DNA of 64,000 bases, taken from Diabrotica undecimpunctata. Lineage: Eukaryota; Arthropoda; Insecta; Coleoptera; Chrysomelidae. The number at the start of each line of letters is the position of its first letter. Positions within the stretch are counted from its first letter, which is position 1. A program made the translations under genes and the position numbers. The DNA is taken from contig NC_092808.1 in the NCBI RefSeq assembly GCF_040954645.1, positions 84,193,389-84,257,388 of the forward strand, in the 5' to 3' direction. This document shows positions 47,329-59,235 of this stretch, in pieces. The notes below the pieces were generated by a model, which saw nothing but the letters and a program-made list of their open reading frames with translations, had not been told where the DNA came from and did not search any database.

Positions 47329-50006
47329 ATGATATGTGAATGTGATGTAAGAAAACTACAAGTTGTTCTTATTTACCGGCTAGCTTTATGAAGATAAAAA
47401 TAATTTTTTTTTTTTTTTTTAAGTTGATTAACTTGTAATATTGATAAATTTAGAAATGCTTTTAATAAAATTTATTGAACGCCTGAAAATATAAAAAAAA
47501 TTTGACAAACATTTATTCTACTCACCTTGTATTCTCTAAATCTCACAGGATACTGTTTTTTTTATGCAAAGTGAATCTTTTCTATTATTGATAAAAGAAA
47601 ATTTCGTTTGTTTATCTAAAGTATAGAAAAAAACGTGCTGTATTTTGAATTTGAATTTTTACTTATTTTTCTTAGAACATGCAGACTCTTAACTCAAGCG
47701 AGTTCTGTGACCTGTAGTGCTTGATAAAGAAATACAAAATTATATAAAGCAAAAATCACCACACAAGAAGTTTTATTTTTAATGTACTGTGCAATTATTC
47801 ACAAGTGATCAATTAAATATTACACAACGATATCTTGTATAATATATAAAGAAAATTATTTAAGATTCTTCCAATAAATAAGCCAATACTTAACCGTTTA
47901 ATACTAATATGAATGGATTTAGATTTATGACGTAAAACAATATTGAAGTAAGTATATGAAATTAGTGTTTTGTGAAGTTGCAACAAGAAATCCTTGATCT
48001 AATACGTGTTTGTTTGTCAAAGTATTTATAACCTCACTTACTATCTTTTTAGAGCGAAAACAAAGGTTTATAATCCTTCAATTTTTAGTTTAATATCGAT
48101 TAACTGTTTTGTTTAATGATTTTAGTAAGCAAAAGAAACGACGAATTATATTTGGTTAATATTACAAAAGTGCTAATAAAATTTTTGTGAACTTGACTTC
48201 AAATTAATTTTTTTCTAACACAAAGATGATTTAGACTGATATAGGCTGTTTAAAAAGGTAAGATTATTTCTAAAGAAATTTCAAAACTTGTGTTTAACTT
48301 TATTAAAGTTCACTTTCGTCTTTCAGATAATCCCTTCTCTAAAATTTTATGGAAATCTTCAATAACAAAGATTGCATCTTTCAGTGACGTCTTCTAATGG
48401 ATTAGGGCCGCAAAACTATCAGAATTATCTCTCCAATGGTTGAGAAATATTTATAAGTACCCAAAATGAATTTTAAATGATCTTCAGTCAAAAATAAACA
48501 CCAAACGGTCTCTTTATTCAGCGAGAATTCAAATGAGTGGAAAAACTCACCTTTCTGGTAGCTGTTGACCTCTTTATGATGACTGCTAACAATTCCCTTA
48601 TCGGAAAATATACTGTTAATCTGCAGGCTTTGCTAAAATTTAATCAGAAACGATGGTTTCTTATCGGCAAGGTAACTTGAATACACTTTGTTATAATTCA
48701 GGACTTTTTTAAGGTTTTAAAATACTTTTGAAAAATTGTGCTTGCTGAAAAATCAAAAAATTTTCTGGACTCCTTCGTAACTATTGATTTTTCTATCTTT
48801 TATTTTTCATTGCTTACCAGATCTCCAAGCATTTTGACAGTGTTTTTAAAGATCTGACAGGATTTTTGTATATTTTTGACATTTATGATTAAAATAAAAA
48901 ATATTTTAAATTTTAATAAATTGTTAAATCTTGAGAACTATATTGACTTTTGAAATGAATTGAAACAAATACTAGAGAATTTAAGCTTTCTTTTGACATA
49001 TAATTTCTACAACAAATGATAATTTAAATATTAAAATTTTTACTAACAAATTTGACATACACCAATTTTAACATGAATTAGTTGCTTTTATTTAATTTTA
49101 AAGATATCTGAAAGAACTTTTGATATTGAATCACTGAGAATTGTCTTCAGATTACCTGTCCATTAAAGATTATATCATTCTGAACTCTTATTTATGAGCT
49201 ATATCCTATTTCACCTCCTAACACGTTTTATTTTCCGAGCTCTATCCATGTCAACTGTATGTTTACTAACAAATTGAAACTTCTTACTTTGTGAATAAAT
49301 GACTTAAATATTTTATCTGTTTTAGGACTGTTGAAGATTCTATTGACTTGTATATATTAGAATTTGGATTATAATAAAAAAAGAAATTAATTAATAAATA
49401 CAAATTTATGGTTTTTATTTCCACTCGATTCGAAGTGGTTTGATATTTGCTTTTTGTATCTTTATGTTGTGGCTATATTGGCTTATTCTGTAAGTATCTC
49501 TTACATAAATAATATAATATATATAACGAACAATAACTTAAGTTTAAATCATAATCAATTTCATGATCAACAATTGTTTTTGGTTTAATTTTTTATATAA
49601 TATATATATTTTTTTTTTTTTTTATTAATTGAAAAGAGTTTATCAACCAACTATAACTCAGTGGCTATAATAACTCACGTATTAAAAGAATCTTATTTCT
49701 ATTATGCTAAATTTGTTTATAATAAACCAACTGGTTTTAATTATAATGATAATAAAATTATTTTGAAAACATTAATTAAATCTGGTGATACACTATAGTC
49801 GTTATTGGTTTGTTACATGTCTGTGAATTCTGCTTATTTTTGCTTTTAGTTTCTTTCTTATTGTTGAATCTAGTTTCAACTATTAAATTAACAACAATAA
49901 TACAATTGTTTGAGTTAAATATATATGTGGTATATTCAATATTGTCATTTTGTTTTATGTTCATACTATTCATAAAAAAAAAACTGTTTAGGAGCTTTAA
50001 TTTCAT

Positions 50007-50010
<4 letters not shown>
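47325..50010. mobile_element. Unclassified 2.7-kb unit bounded by TGTTATGA / TCATAACA
   Basis: The sequence between two TA arrays starts TGTTATGATATG and ends TTTCATAACA, an inverted terminal match of 8 bp. The same terminus is used by Gypsy-1 LTRs and occurs at the TA junction at 61537. It has no coding capacity I can recognise, is very A+T-rich and has no clear internal direct repeat. It could be a solo or fragmentary LTR, a non-autonomous LTR derivative, or a DNA element. Confidence 0.4.
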
Positions 50011-50103
<93 letters not shown>

Positions 50104-50114
50104 ATATATGTATA

Positions 50115-50182
<68 letters not shown>

Positions 50183-50204
50183 TATATACATATTTATGTA
50201 TATA
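50011..50204. repeat. (TA)n array, left flank of Gypsy-2
   Basis: TA array with a few interruptions (ttatata, tgtata, tacatc). Confidence 0.95.
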
Positions 50205-52060
50205 TTGAAAATGTTGTATTTTATTAATTTTATTTTTATTTATAATAAATGTAATAAGGGCCTGCGTAGCGCAAGCGGTAGGATGCTTGACTCACAAGCC
50301 GGTGGTCCGGGGTTCGAATCCCACCGCCGGCAAGAACATCTAGACATTTGAAAAATGTCTATAGGCCCCAGGTCGACTCAGCCTGAATAAAAATGAGTAC
50401 CTTGGGTAAAACCAGGGGTAATAATAGACGGTTGAAGCGTAGCACTGGCCATGTTACCTTCCTTGTATACCGTAGGCCCTAGATATAGCAGACTACCCTG
50501 CTATACTCCCAAAGCCGCGACAGCGGTATAAAACGGGAGACTATTATATATTAATAAATGTAATTTTTAAAATATGTGGTTCGTTGTTTAATTTAATATA
50601 TACCTCAGCTACTTCAATTATGTGTTCTAAGCAATCTGTCACTGTGACGTCGACTCTGTAGTCTCCTGGTAGAGTTCAAAAGAAATTAAACCAAAACTTG
50701 CTTTAGACTTTTGATAAATTAACCCAAATGAAGCACGTTATTTATTAATATTGAACAAATTTAATATAAACAATAAAATTCGTCTGCAACTTGGGTTGCC
50801 TTTAAAAATTTACAAAAATAGGAATCGTATAAATCTTAATGTGGTTTAGTGTCGTAACAATAAAAATTTATTACAAAATGTGGAGACTCTCTACAAGTAC
50901 CTAAAAACTAAATAAATATTGCAACTTTATAAAGTGTTTAAATGAACTATAAAGAAAAAGAAAATGAACACTGTATTCCGCTGACTTTTAACTTGCATTC
51001 AAATATAATCAAAATTTTAAATGATCCCCAAAATTATTATCCAACCTCACTTTAAAACAGTTCTGATTTATTTAAAGAAAACTAACTACTCGCAAAATAA
51101 TCGGTAAAACTGGAATATCAATCCTCTCTTCGGAAGTTAAGGTACGTACTATTCTATTTTTAATTTAATGATCAATAATATTTTCCATTTTTTAAGGCCT
51201 ATCGCAATTATGTTAATTCATGAATTTTAATTTTCTCAATTTAAATGACATTTCTGTACTCCAATAATAATTTATAAGTCAAATTGTTTCTCTTACTCTC
51301 TGGAACAAATTCTGGATATCTCTGCTGTGGAAACTGTGGAAAAACTAAAATTCTAATTAGACGAGTTAAAAAACACTCCCGACCTATTCCACAGTTTAAG
51401 GGCTCCCCTTCGTCGAAAAATCCTCGTCGGCGTCCCCAAAAAATCCTTTTATCCGTTGCTAACAGCAACCAACGTTCTTTTTTTCTTTTCGTCTTCTATT
51501 TTTTTTAAACCATAAAACTGTCCTGTTCTGACACATTTGTCAATCCACATTAATTTCTCATAATCACTTTAATCACATCTAATTTGGGAATTTATAAAAA
51601 AAAATGTTCAGATATAAAACTTATTCTATTACAATGCTAATACAATTTATTCTTTTTATCTCCACATCATTGTAATTTCTTATTTAACAAAACCCCTATT
51701 AATTTAGCTCCCACAGACTTGCTTGACAGTTTATTTTCTGACGTTTTTTTTTAAATTTCTATGTTTAAATATTTTTTAAGAATTCTTCTTTTTTTTTGTT
51801 CTTTTTAAGGTTTAGACGATTCACCTATACACTAGGCAACTATACTATTCAGAAATTATTAACACTATACCAGGTAAGTCAAAATTAATTTATTTAACAA
51901 TTTACTAATCTTTTTCTCTCTGTTATTCAGTATATATCAGAGTTTTTTTATTTCAGAGTCGAACCCTCATTGTGATGGCTTCATGAAATTCATGAACAAC
52001 AAACTTATATAAAAATCCATTTAAGTTGTATCCTTTTTAACATATTGAAATCATTTCAAC
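50205..52060 (-). repeat. Gypsy-2 3' LTR (left copy) with SINE insertion
   Basis: Starts ttgaaaatgttg and ends catttcaac on the plus strand; the ends form a TTGAAA/TTTCAA inverted repeat. It is colinear with 57289-58833 except for the SINE at 50256-50551 and scattered substitutions. Confidence 0.9.
50256..50551 (+). mobile_element. tRNA-derived SINE, about 296 bp
   Basis: The head resembles a tRNA: A box tagcgcaagcgg at 50267-50278 and B box ggttcgaatcc at 50311-50321, the RNA polymerase III internal promoter. A non-tRNA body follows and the end is ttatata-rich. A perfect 13-bp duplication, taataaatgtaat, flanks it (50243-50255 and 50552-50564). The other LTR copy lacks it, so this is an empty-site comparison within the window. 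The parental tRNA and SINE family are not assigned. Confidence 0.93.
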
Positions 52061-52074
52061 TTCCCCCCAATTTG
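52061..52074 (-). promoter_or_regulatory. Gypsy-2 polypurine tract
   Basis: The minus strand reads aaattggggggaag directly before the 3' LTR, a G-rich purine tract in the correct place. Confidence 0.75.
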
Positions 52075-52837
52075 GATTTTGTTTAGTGCTAACTATCAGC
52101 ACTTACTAAATCTAAATTCTTACCGGTAAACTTAAATATTTTAATAATATTAACATAACAATAAACTGACTTTTATTAATAAGCATATCTCTTGAATATT
52201 TTTTTTTATAATTTACTCTATGACAAATACAGAATTCTCCAAACAAAACCTACAAATCTTTCACTAATTATATCAACTTCAGAATCAAATTTCCAAGTAC
52301 TTTCCCAATTTCTTTACTTCTTTTCCTGTACTATTTATTTCTTGTACTATTTTCGTAGAAATTCTTATAATTGTTCCCCTATATACTATTTCATACACTA
52401 TTTCAGTATCTTTATTCATTGCCGCATTATTATTTATTCTTTTTATATCCGCATATAATATTCATTTCATCATCTCTACATATAACTCTCTATATTTCAT
52501 ATTTCAATATTTCATATAATTCTATTTTTCATCGTATTTCCGCATATACTATTTATCATTATAATATTCCCTATTTCCCAATTTCTACAAAATATCGATT
52601 TGTCCATAGTACTTTGCTCATTTATTTATACTTGTAACTCCTATAAATCTACTTGAAAATAAATCAACCTTTTTTGTTTATATAAATTCATCATTATTCT
52701 GTACATCTGTTCCTAATAAATTATTTAATTATCAAATTTATCTCAAGATATGCTTATTTATTAATTATCCTTCTATTTACATAACTTATATCTTATAATA
52801 CCAAATTCATGTCATAATATTGCCTACCCTTGTATGT
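52075..52837 (-). other. Gypsy-2 3' untranslated region
   Basis: About 760 bp between the pol end and the PPT. A+T-rich, no accessory ORF recognised. Confidence 0.65.
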
Positions 52838-54214
52838 TTATTCATAATACTTATAAATTCCCTCTATATTAAATATCCCTCTAATTTTATTAGTTTCTGG
52901 ATGTCTTAGTTCATAACTGTTTACCCCATGTTCAGTACTAATGACATAAGGTCCTTCAAATGACAAAAGTAATTTTCCACACAGATTTTCATCCCTTTTA
53001 GGCACCTGTAGTGACCTGATAAGTACTTTTTCCCCTTTTTCAAAAGTAACTCTTTTCTTTCTCTTCTTATTGATTCTATTTACATAACGATTAGCATTTC
53101 TTATTAAATTTTGGTTCGCCTTCTTTATTACTTCTTGAATGTCCCCTGTATTACTGATTTCACAGGGTCTTTCTGGATACTTTCCAGACATTAGAAAATA
53201 TGGGCATTGTTTGGTGATTCCATGTGGTGTCTCATTTAAAAATCTTTCAACTTGTAACAAATTTTCCTACCATAAATAATGTTGACTAGCACATAAAATT
53301 CTTAAGAATTTTACCACCTCTTTCACGTATCTTTCTGCAGGATTAGATGCGGGTCTTCTGATACTAATGAAATTTAATTGGATTTTCTTTTCTTCACAAA
53401 CTCTTTTTAATCTTGGACTTTCAAAATATGTGGCATCATCTAAGATAATTGTTTCTGGAGTACCTACTTCCTCTATGTATTTTTCTAGATAGTATTTTAC
53501 GGTTTTTACATTTGTCCTTTCGCTGGGATATAACTTTACAAATTTTGTATGTGTATCAATCATTATAAAAATATTTTTGCAACCCTGTTCACTTATGGCT
53601 AAATTACTGACAAAATCGATAGCAACTAATTTTAAAAGTCTCTCTGCAACTATGGATTTTGCTACATTAACATTGTGGAAATTCTTCTCCTTTGCTAACT
53701 GACAAATGGTACAACTTTTAGTGATGGACTAGTGATGAACTTTTTTCGCCATGGATATATCTTTTCTTGTAAAATAATTTTCCCTAAACAACATCCATAA
53801 TTTTCTGCTCCCTATATGACCATATTCAGCATGTAGATCTCTCATGATTTCTTCTGCTAATTCTTTGGTTACGACATAAACTTCTATGGTTTCCAACTTC
53901 TTACACCATACTCCATTGATGTTGATTGCTCTCTGCTTTTCTGCTTCTTCCAATCTTCTCTGATCTTCCAAGATTCTTTCTAACGAATACAGCCCTTCTT
54001 CATTCTTCATTCTGTTGATTCCAATTTGATATTTTCTTCCTTCATTTCTTTGTTGTGCTTCTCTGCTTAGTACATCTGCTACAATGTTTGACTTGCCTGG
54101 AATATGTCTAATTTCGAAGTCATATTCTTGTAACAAAAGGCTCCATCTATGAATTCTGTTGTTGGCATACCTGTTTTTAAACAAAGTTGTCAGAGCAGAA
54201 TGATCCGTTTCCAA
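52838..54214 (-). pseudogene. pol: Gypsy-2 RNase H end and integrase, two TAG codons
   Basis: A single frame from 54214 to 52838 interrupted only by TAG at 53726-53728 and TAG at 53264-53266. It reads METDHSALTTL (RNase H end), 'GKSNIVADVLSREAQ', 'LHAEYGHIGSRKLWMLFREN' (His pair of the zinc site), CTICQL after the first TAG, 'LVAIDFVSNL' (first catalytic Asp), 'TIILDDATYFE' (second Asp) and NPAERYVKEVVKF (Glu). After the second TAG it reads 'VERFLNETPHGITKQ' and the C-terminal domain. The residue replaced by the second TAG is Gln in Gypsy-1. A few extra codons precede the CC pair relative to Gypsy-1. Confidence 0.9.
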
Positions 54215-55980
54215 TAAAAATGTGCTCCTAACAAAAAAAATCTTAATTTGGTAACACAGTAGATCACACTTGCCATTTCTAGTTCCGTTGCTGAATATCT
54301 TTTTTCAAAATCTTTGGTTACCCTAGATACGAAACTTATAGGAACTTCCTTTTCTTCTTGTTGTTGTATCAACACTCCAGCTAATCTCTCACATGATGCA
54401 TCCGTTCTTAGTATAAACTCCTTATCATACTGCGGATGATACACTTGCAAATTAGTTGTAAAAATTTGTTTTATTTGTAAAAAAGCTATATTTCTTTCTG
54501 GAGTCCATTCCCATTTCTGGTTCTTCTTTAACAGTTCTATTACTGGCACTTCCATCCTACTTAGGTCTGGAATTAATCGTTTAAAATAATTCAATATTCC
54601 TAAGAAACCTCTGAGTGTTTTGAGATTATGTGGTGTGGCAAATTCTTGAATCGTTTGTATCCTTTCTGGATCCATACTGACTCCTTGTGTATTGAGCACA
54701 TATCCTAGATATTTGACTTCTTTTTGGTAAAAAGAGCATTTTTCCAAATTTAATTTTAAACCTGCTGTTTCTAACTCCTCCATTAATGTTTTAAGGTGAT
54801 CCTGATGTGACAACTCATCTTCAGAAAATACCAAGATGTCGTCTATGTAGTGGAGAATGAACCTTTCATATTTGTTCAGAATGGAATGCAAAGTTCTGAC
54901 CAGTGCTGCACATGAACTCTGGAGTCCAAATAGTACCACACAGAATTGGTACACAATACCATCCACTATGAATGCTGTATAACATCTGTTTTCTTTGGCT
55001 AATGGAATAAGCCAAAAGCTATGCCGAAGGTCCAACTTTGAAAAGACTTTAGCTTTAGTGATTCTTCCAAAAATACCCTCAACATTCATTGGACTCTCAT
55101 ATTGTTTTCTCGTATAGCTGTTGATATTACGAGCATCCAGGCATATCCTGATTTCTCCTGATTTTTTTCTTACACATGTGATGGCACTAATATAAGGAGA
55201 ATTACTTCTTTCTATTATTCCATCCCTCAGCATTTTATCCTGCTCTCGGTACACATCATTCTTTAATTTGTACGGAATGGGATATGTCTTCATTTTATAA
55301 TTCTTGATTTCTTTGTTCATTTCCAATTTATGTACATATTGTTTTGCCACACACACCTCTTGATTGAATAACCTCTGATGTTCCTTTAAGAAACTTCTTA
55401 TCTCCATTTCATGTTCCTTTAGCACTAAAATAATTTCTTCTGAACTGTTTACTTGACAAATCTGAAATTCTTCTTTATTCAAAATCTCTTCTTTATTTAA
55501 TTTACAAAATTTAATAGATTCTTGATCAATTTGTAAAGTTTGATTGACATAGTTAATAACCATTTTATGTTTTTCCATTTCATCATTTCCCAATACTATC
55601 TCAACATTTAAGTGATCTACCACTAACATTTGTATTTCATACATTTTATTTCCCAATTTTACATTACAGATTATAGAACTATTAGTATCATATAATTTTT
55701 TATTATTCGCCCCTATTAATGATAATTTATTTGTTTTTATCACCATAATATTCTCCTTATTTAAATTATTTACAATGTTTTTGTTGATTAGAGTTACTTC
55801 TGAACCTGTATCTAATAATAACTTGTATACTGAATCTTGTATGTACCCTTCAATAAACTTTAAAGTATTAGTGTTATTATTTTTATTTAATTCCCCAGTA
55901 TCTCTAATAAACTCCCTTGGATGTTCATACTTTGATAAGTAGACAATATTATGCACATAGGAGCGGTCTAAACAAAATTT
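54190..55980 (-). pseudogene. pol: Gypsy-2 protease, RT and RNase H
   Basis: Numbering from the GTG at 55956; the frame is open back to the heptamer at 55974. Protease DTGSE has its Asp at 49, IGANNKKL at 81-88. RT has 'ICLDARNINSY', 'LDLRHSFWLIPL' and YIDDIL with YIDD at 370-373. The usual VPFGLQSS reads VLFGLQSS. RNase H TDAS is present. The frame runs into a stop at 54190 after GAHFYWKR, while the correct continuation is in another frame starting at 54214, so a single-base indel lies around 54205-54235, probably in a T run. Confidence 0.92.
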
Positions 55981-57124
55981 CTCCCTTCTGCATCAACACT
56001 TGCTTCCCCCCTATTCTCCTCTGTTCTAACTACATTCACCTGTCTTCTCTCCTCATTTCCCTCCTATTATATCTTGGATTCCCTTCTCTGTAAACTTCCC
56101 TATTTCTCGTCTCCTGTGGATAATTTCCCTGGTTCTGTCTCCAATTATTGCCTCTGTCATTTCCTTGTCTCCAGTTATTCCCTCTATCATTGTTTGGATT
56201 CCCTTGTCTACGTTCCCAGTTATATCTTCCGATATCTCTCCTGACATTGTTCATATTCTCTCCCCTATTTGTAAAATCCCTGCTTTTATTTTGTCTCTCA
56301 AATTCTCTTTCCCTATAATTATTCCCTCGATTCACATATCCCTGTCTATTTGCTGTGTTATTCCTATATGTCCCTTGCTCTTGTCCATTTCGATTCTGCG
56401 TCCCTACACTCCTCTCAATCCTCTGAAGATATCCTGTCAGACTTTTCATCGTCTTTATATTGTGGAGAGCTATTGTTTCCGCCATGTTATGGTTATATTG
56501 CCTGGCGATGTATAGGACAATCTCCTCTTGTACATTCCTCTTAAAATTCTCACTTTCTCCTCTGACCTGTTCTACTTTCTCTTCTAAACCTTGGGTAATG
56601 TGTAGCATCTCTTCCCTGACTATCTTCACTTCTTCTTTGATTTCTTCCCTCATTTTAATTAACTCTCCCCTAAGTTCTCCTTTAATATTATTTCCCATTT
56701 TGTTTATATCCCCCCTAAAATTGTTAATATTACTATCCATTTTGTGCATATCCCCCCTAATATTATGATCCATCTGTTGTAGCATCCGCATTATTTGCCT
56801 CATATCCATCTGTGTCATCCCTGACTCTCCAACATCTCCTTTCCTGCGTCTCTCCTCCTGCACTCTACTTTCATCCTCACTTTCATCACGTCTATCTCTC
56901 ACTGTCTCATCCAACTCCTCTCTCAAACTATCTGTTAGACTTCCCTCTCTATCACCTTGTCCTGCTTCTTGTATATCTTGCTCTAAATATACTACAACTT
57001 CTCCTGATCCTCCTCTGCTTTCTTCATCTACCTGTATATCCTGTTCCTGTTCTAACACCTGCTCTCCTTTACTCTCTTTCGGTACGACTTCTTTTCCATT
57101 TCTTAAAGTCATTCGGTCTGCCAT
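55968..57124 (-). pseudogene. gag: Gypsy-2 Gag, shortened and frameshifted
   Basis: From the ATG at 57124: acidic N-terminus, a Met/Glu coiled coil (for example MQQMDHNIRGDMHKMDSNI-like units and KMREEIKEEVKIVREEM), then 'LYIARQYNHNMAETIALHNI' and a region rich in Arg/Asn/Gly ending REMRREDR and TGA at 56036-56038. The homologous tail (RQVNVVRTEENRG to RNFV) continues in a different frame to 55968, so one small indel near 56040-56060 caused the early stop. Compared with Gypsy-1 Gag, the capsid-like region of about 150 residues is missing between the coiled coil and IARQYNHN. Confidence 0.85.
55974..55980 (-). promoter_or_regulatory. Gypsy-2 -1 frameshift heptamer A AAT TTT
   Basis: In the gag frame: AGA AAT TTT GTT TAG, with the gag stop at 55968-55970. 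A -1 slip on A-AAT-TTT enters the pol frame (AAA TTT TGT TTA GAC) with no stop. The peptide context (RNFV) parallels QNFVQ at the same point in Gypsy-1. Confidence 0.85.
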
Positions 57125-57269
57125 TTTATCCTAATATCTATTTATTCTCAAATTTAACTTTAACTGCCCCAGAATCTCTGCAACACTAATCACACCAATT
57201 TATTTTTACTCTTATCTGTGTAATATTAATAAATCTGCTTAAAAACACCCTTATTTCTGTTTTCCGAGA

Positions 57270-57287
57270 GGCCCCACGTTGGGCGCC
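57270..57287 (-). promoter_or_regulatory. Gypsy-2 primer-binding site
   Basis: The minus strand reads TGGCGCCCAACGTGGGGC directly after the 5' LTR. It resembles the Gypsy-1 site; the tRNA is not assigned. Confidence 0.8.
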
Positions 57288-57288
57288 A

Positions 57289-58829
57289 ATTGAAAATGTT
57301 GTGTTTTATTAATTTTATTTTTATTTATAATAAATGTTGTAATTTTTAAAATATGTGGTTCGTTGTTTAATTTAATATATACCTCAGCTAGCTCAATTAT
57401 GTGTTCTAAGCAATCTGTCACTGTGTGACGTCGACTCTGTAGTCTCCTGGTAGAGTTCAAAAGAAATTAAACCAAAATTTACTTTAGACTTTTGATAAAT
57501 TAACCCAAATGAAGCACGTTATTTATTAATATTGAACAAATTTAATATAAACAATAAAATTCGTCTGCAACTTGGGTTGCCTTTAAAAATTTACAAAAAT
57601 AGGAATCGTATAAATCTTAATGTGGTTTAGTGTCGTAACAATAAAAATTTATTACAAAATGTGGAGACTCTCTACAAGTACCTAAAAACTAAATAAATAT
57701 TGCAACTTTATAAAGTGTTTAAATGAACTATAAAGAAAAAGAAGATGAACACCTTATTCCGCTGACTTTTAACTTGCATTCAAATATAATCAAAATTTCA
57801 AATGATCCCCAAAATTATTATCCAACCTCACTTTAAAACAGTTCTGATTTATTTAAAGAAAACTAACTACTCGCAAAATAATCGGTGAAACTGGAATATT
57901 AATCCTCTCTTCGGAAGTTAAGGTACGTACTATTCTATTTTTAATTTAATGATCATTAATATTTTCCATTTTTTAAGGCCTATCGCAATTATGTTAATTT
58001 ATGAATTTTAATTTTCTCAATTTAAATGACATTTCTGTACTCCAATAATAATTTATAAGTCAAATTGTTTCTCTTACTCTCTGGAACAAATTCTGGATAT
58101 GTCTGCTGTGGAAACTGTGGAAAAACTAAAATTCTAATTAGACGAGTTAAAAAACACTCCCGACCTATTCCACAGTTTCAGGGCTCCCCTTCGTCGAAAA
58201 ATCCTCGTCGGCGTCCTCAAAAAAACCTTTTATCCGTTGCTAACAGCAACCAACGTTCTTTTTTTCTTTTCGTCTTCTATTTTTTTTAAACCATAAAACT
58301 GTCCTGTTCTGCCACATTTGTCAATCCACATTAATTTCTCATAATCACTTTAATCACATCTAATTTGGGAATTTATAAAAAAAATGTTCAGATATAAAAC
58401 TTATTCTATTACAATGCTAATACAATTTATTCTTTTCATCTCCACATCATTGTAATTTCTTATTTAACAAAACCCCTATTAATTTAGCTTCCACAGACTT
58501 GCTTGACAGTTTATTTTCTGACGTTTTTTCAAAATTTCTATGTTTAAATATTTTTTAAGAATTTTCTTTTTTTTTGTTCTTTTTAAGGTTTAGACGATTC
58601 ACCTATACACTAGGGAACTATACTATTTAGAAATTATTAACACTATACCAGGTAAGTCAAAATTAATTTATTTAACAATTTACTAATCTTTTTCTCTCTG
58701 TTATTCAGTATATATCTTTCTGGGTTCAGAGTCGAACCCACATTGTGATGGCTTCATGAAATTCAAGAACAACAAACTCATATAAAAATCCATTTAAGTT
58801 GTATCCTTTTTAACATATTGAAATCATTT

Positions 58830-58833
<4 letters not shown>
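57289..58833 (-). repeat. Gypsy-2 5' LTR (right copy)
   Basis: 1545 bp, colinear with the left LTR without the SINE. By eye the copies differ by low single-digit percent including small indels. Confidence 0.92.

Positions 58834-58884
<51 letters not shown>
58834..58884. repeat. (TA)n array between Gypsy-2 and Gypsy-3
   Basis: TA repeat joining the two LTR elements directly. Confidence 0.95.
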
Positions 58885-58885
<1 letters not shown>

Positions 58886-58888
<3 letters not shown>

Positions 58889-59235
58889 ATTGTGATATTT
58901 AAAGTCTTGGTGCGCCAAGCAATAATTAGCTAATTAAATTTTTTTGATTAATTAAAATTATTTAAATGATATGATTATTACTCTATCACAATTTTAATTC
59001 TTTTATCTCAGGGTTAAATTCGTGCTTCAATATCTATGCTATTACATGTGAAAGGTAAGGTCCAGAGAATACCGGAATAATAAAAAACACATATGATCTA
59101 ACACTATATATTGAAATAAAAATAATGAAATAATTCACACTCAAAAGTTTTCAATAAACAAATCTCATATAATGATTCTCAAAAATTTTGTTCTACATAC
59201 GAGAACAATCAAATTAAATGGTACAAACAATATTA
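58886..59235 (-). repeat. Gypsy-3 partial 3' LTR
   Basis: About 350 bp matching 60127-60476 almost perfectly, from gttattgtgatattt to caatatta. Beyond 59235 the sequence is gag instead of LTR. Confidence 0.92.

Larger units (their letters stand above)
50205..58833 (-). mobile_element. Gypsy-2: degraded Ty3/gypsy element
   Basis: An 8.6-kb minus-strand element with both LTRs, PBS, gag, frameshift heptamer, pol and PPT. It is related to Gypsy-1 (shared GANNKKL, GSRKLWMLFR and gag-pol junction). Gag has lost the capsid-like region and its C-terminal frame, and pol has one frameshift and two TAG codons. The left LTR carries a SINE. TA arrays flank both ends. Confidence 0.92.

Noticed and set aside
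50256..50335. Genuine tRNA gene
   Set aside because: The cloverleaf is imperfect and the tRNA-like part continues into a body bounded by a 13-bp target duplication, so it is a SINE head.
51284..51508. 74-codon ORF present in both Gypsy-2 LTRs (also 58065-58289)
   Set aside because: Its presence in both copies follows from LTR duplication, not selection. It starts within non-coding LTR sequence and ends in a low-complexity Phe run.
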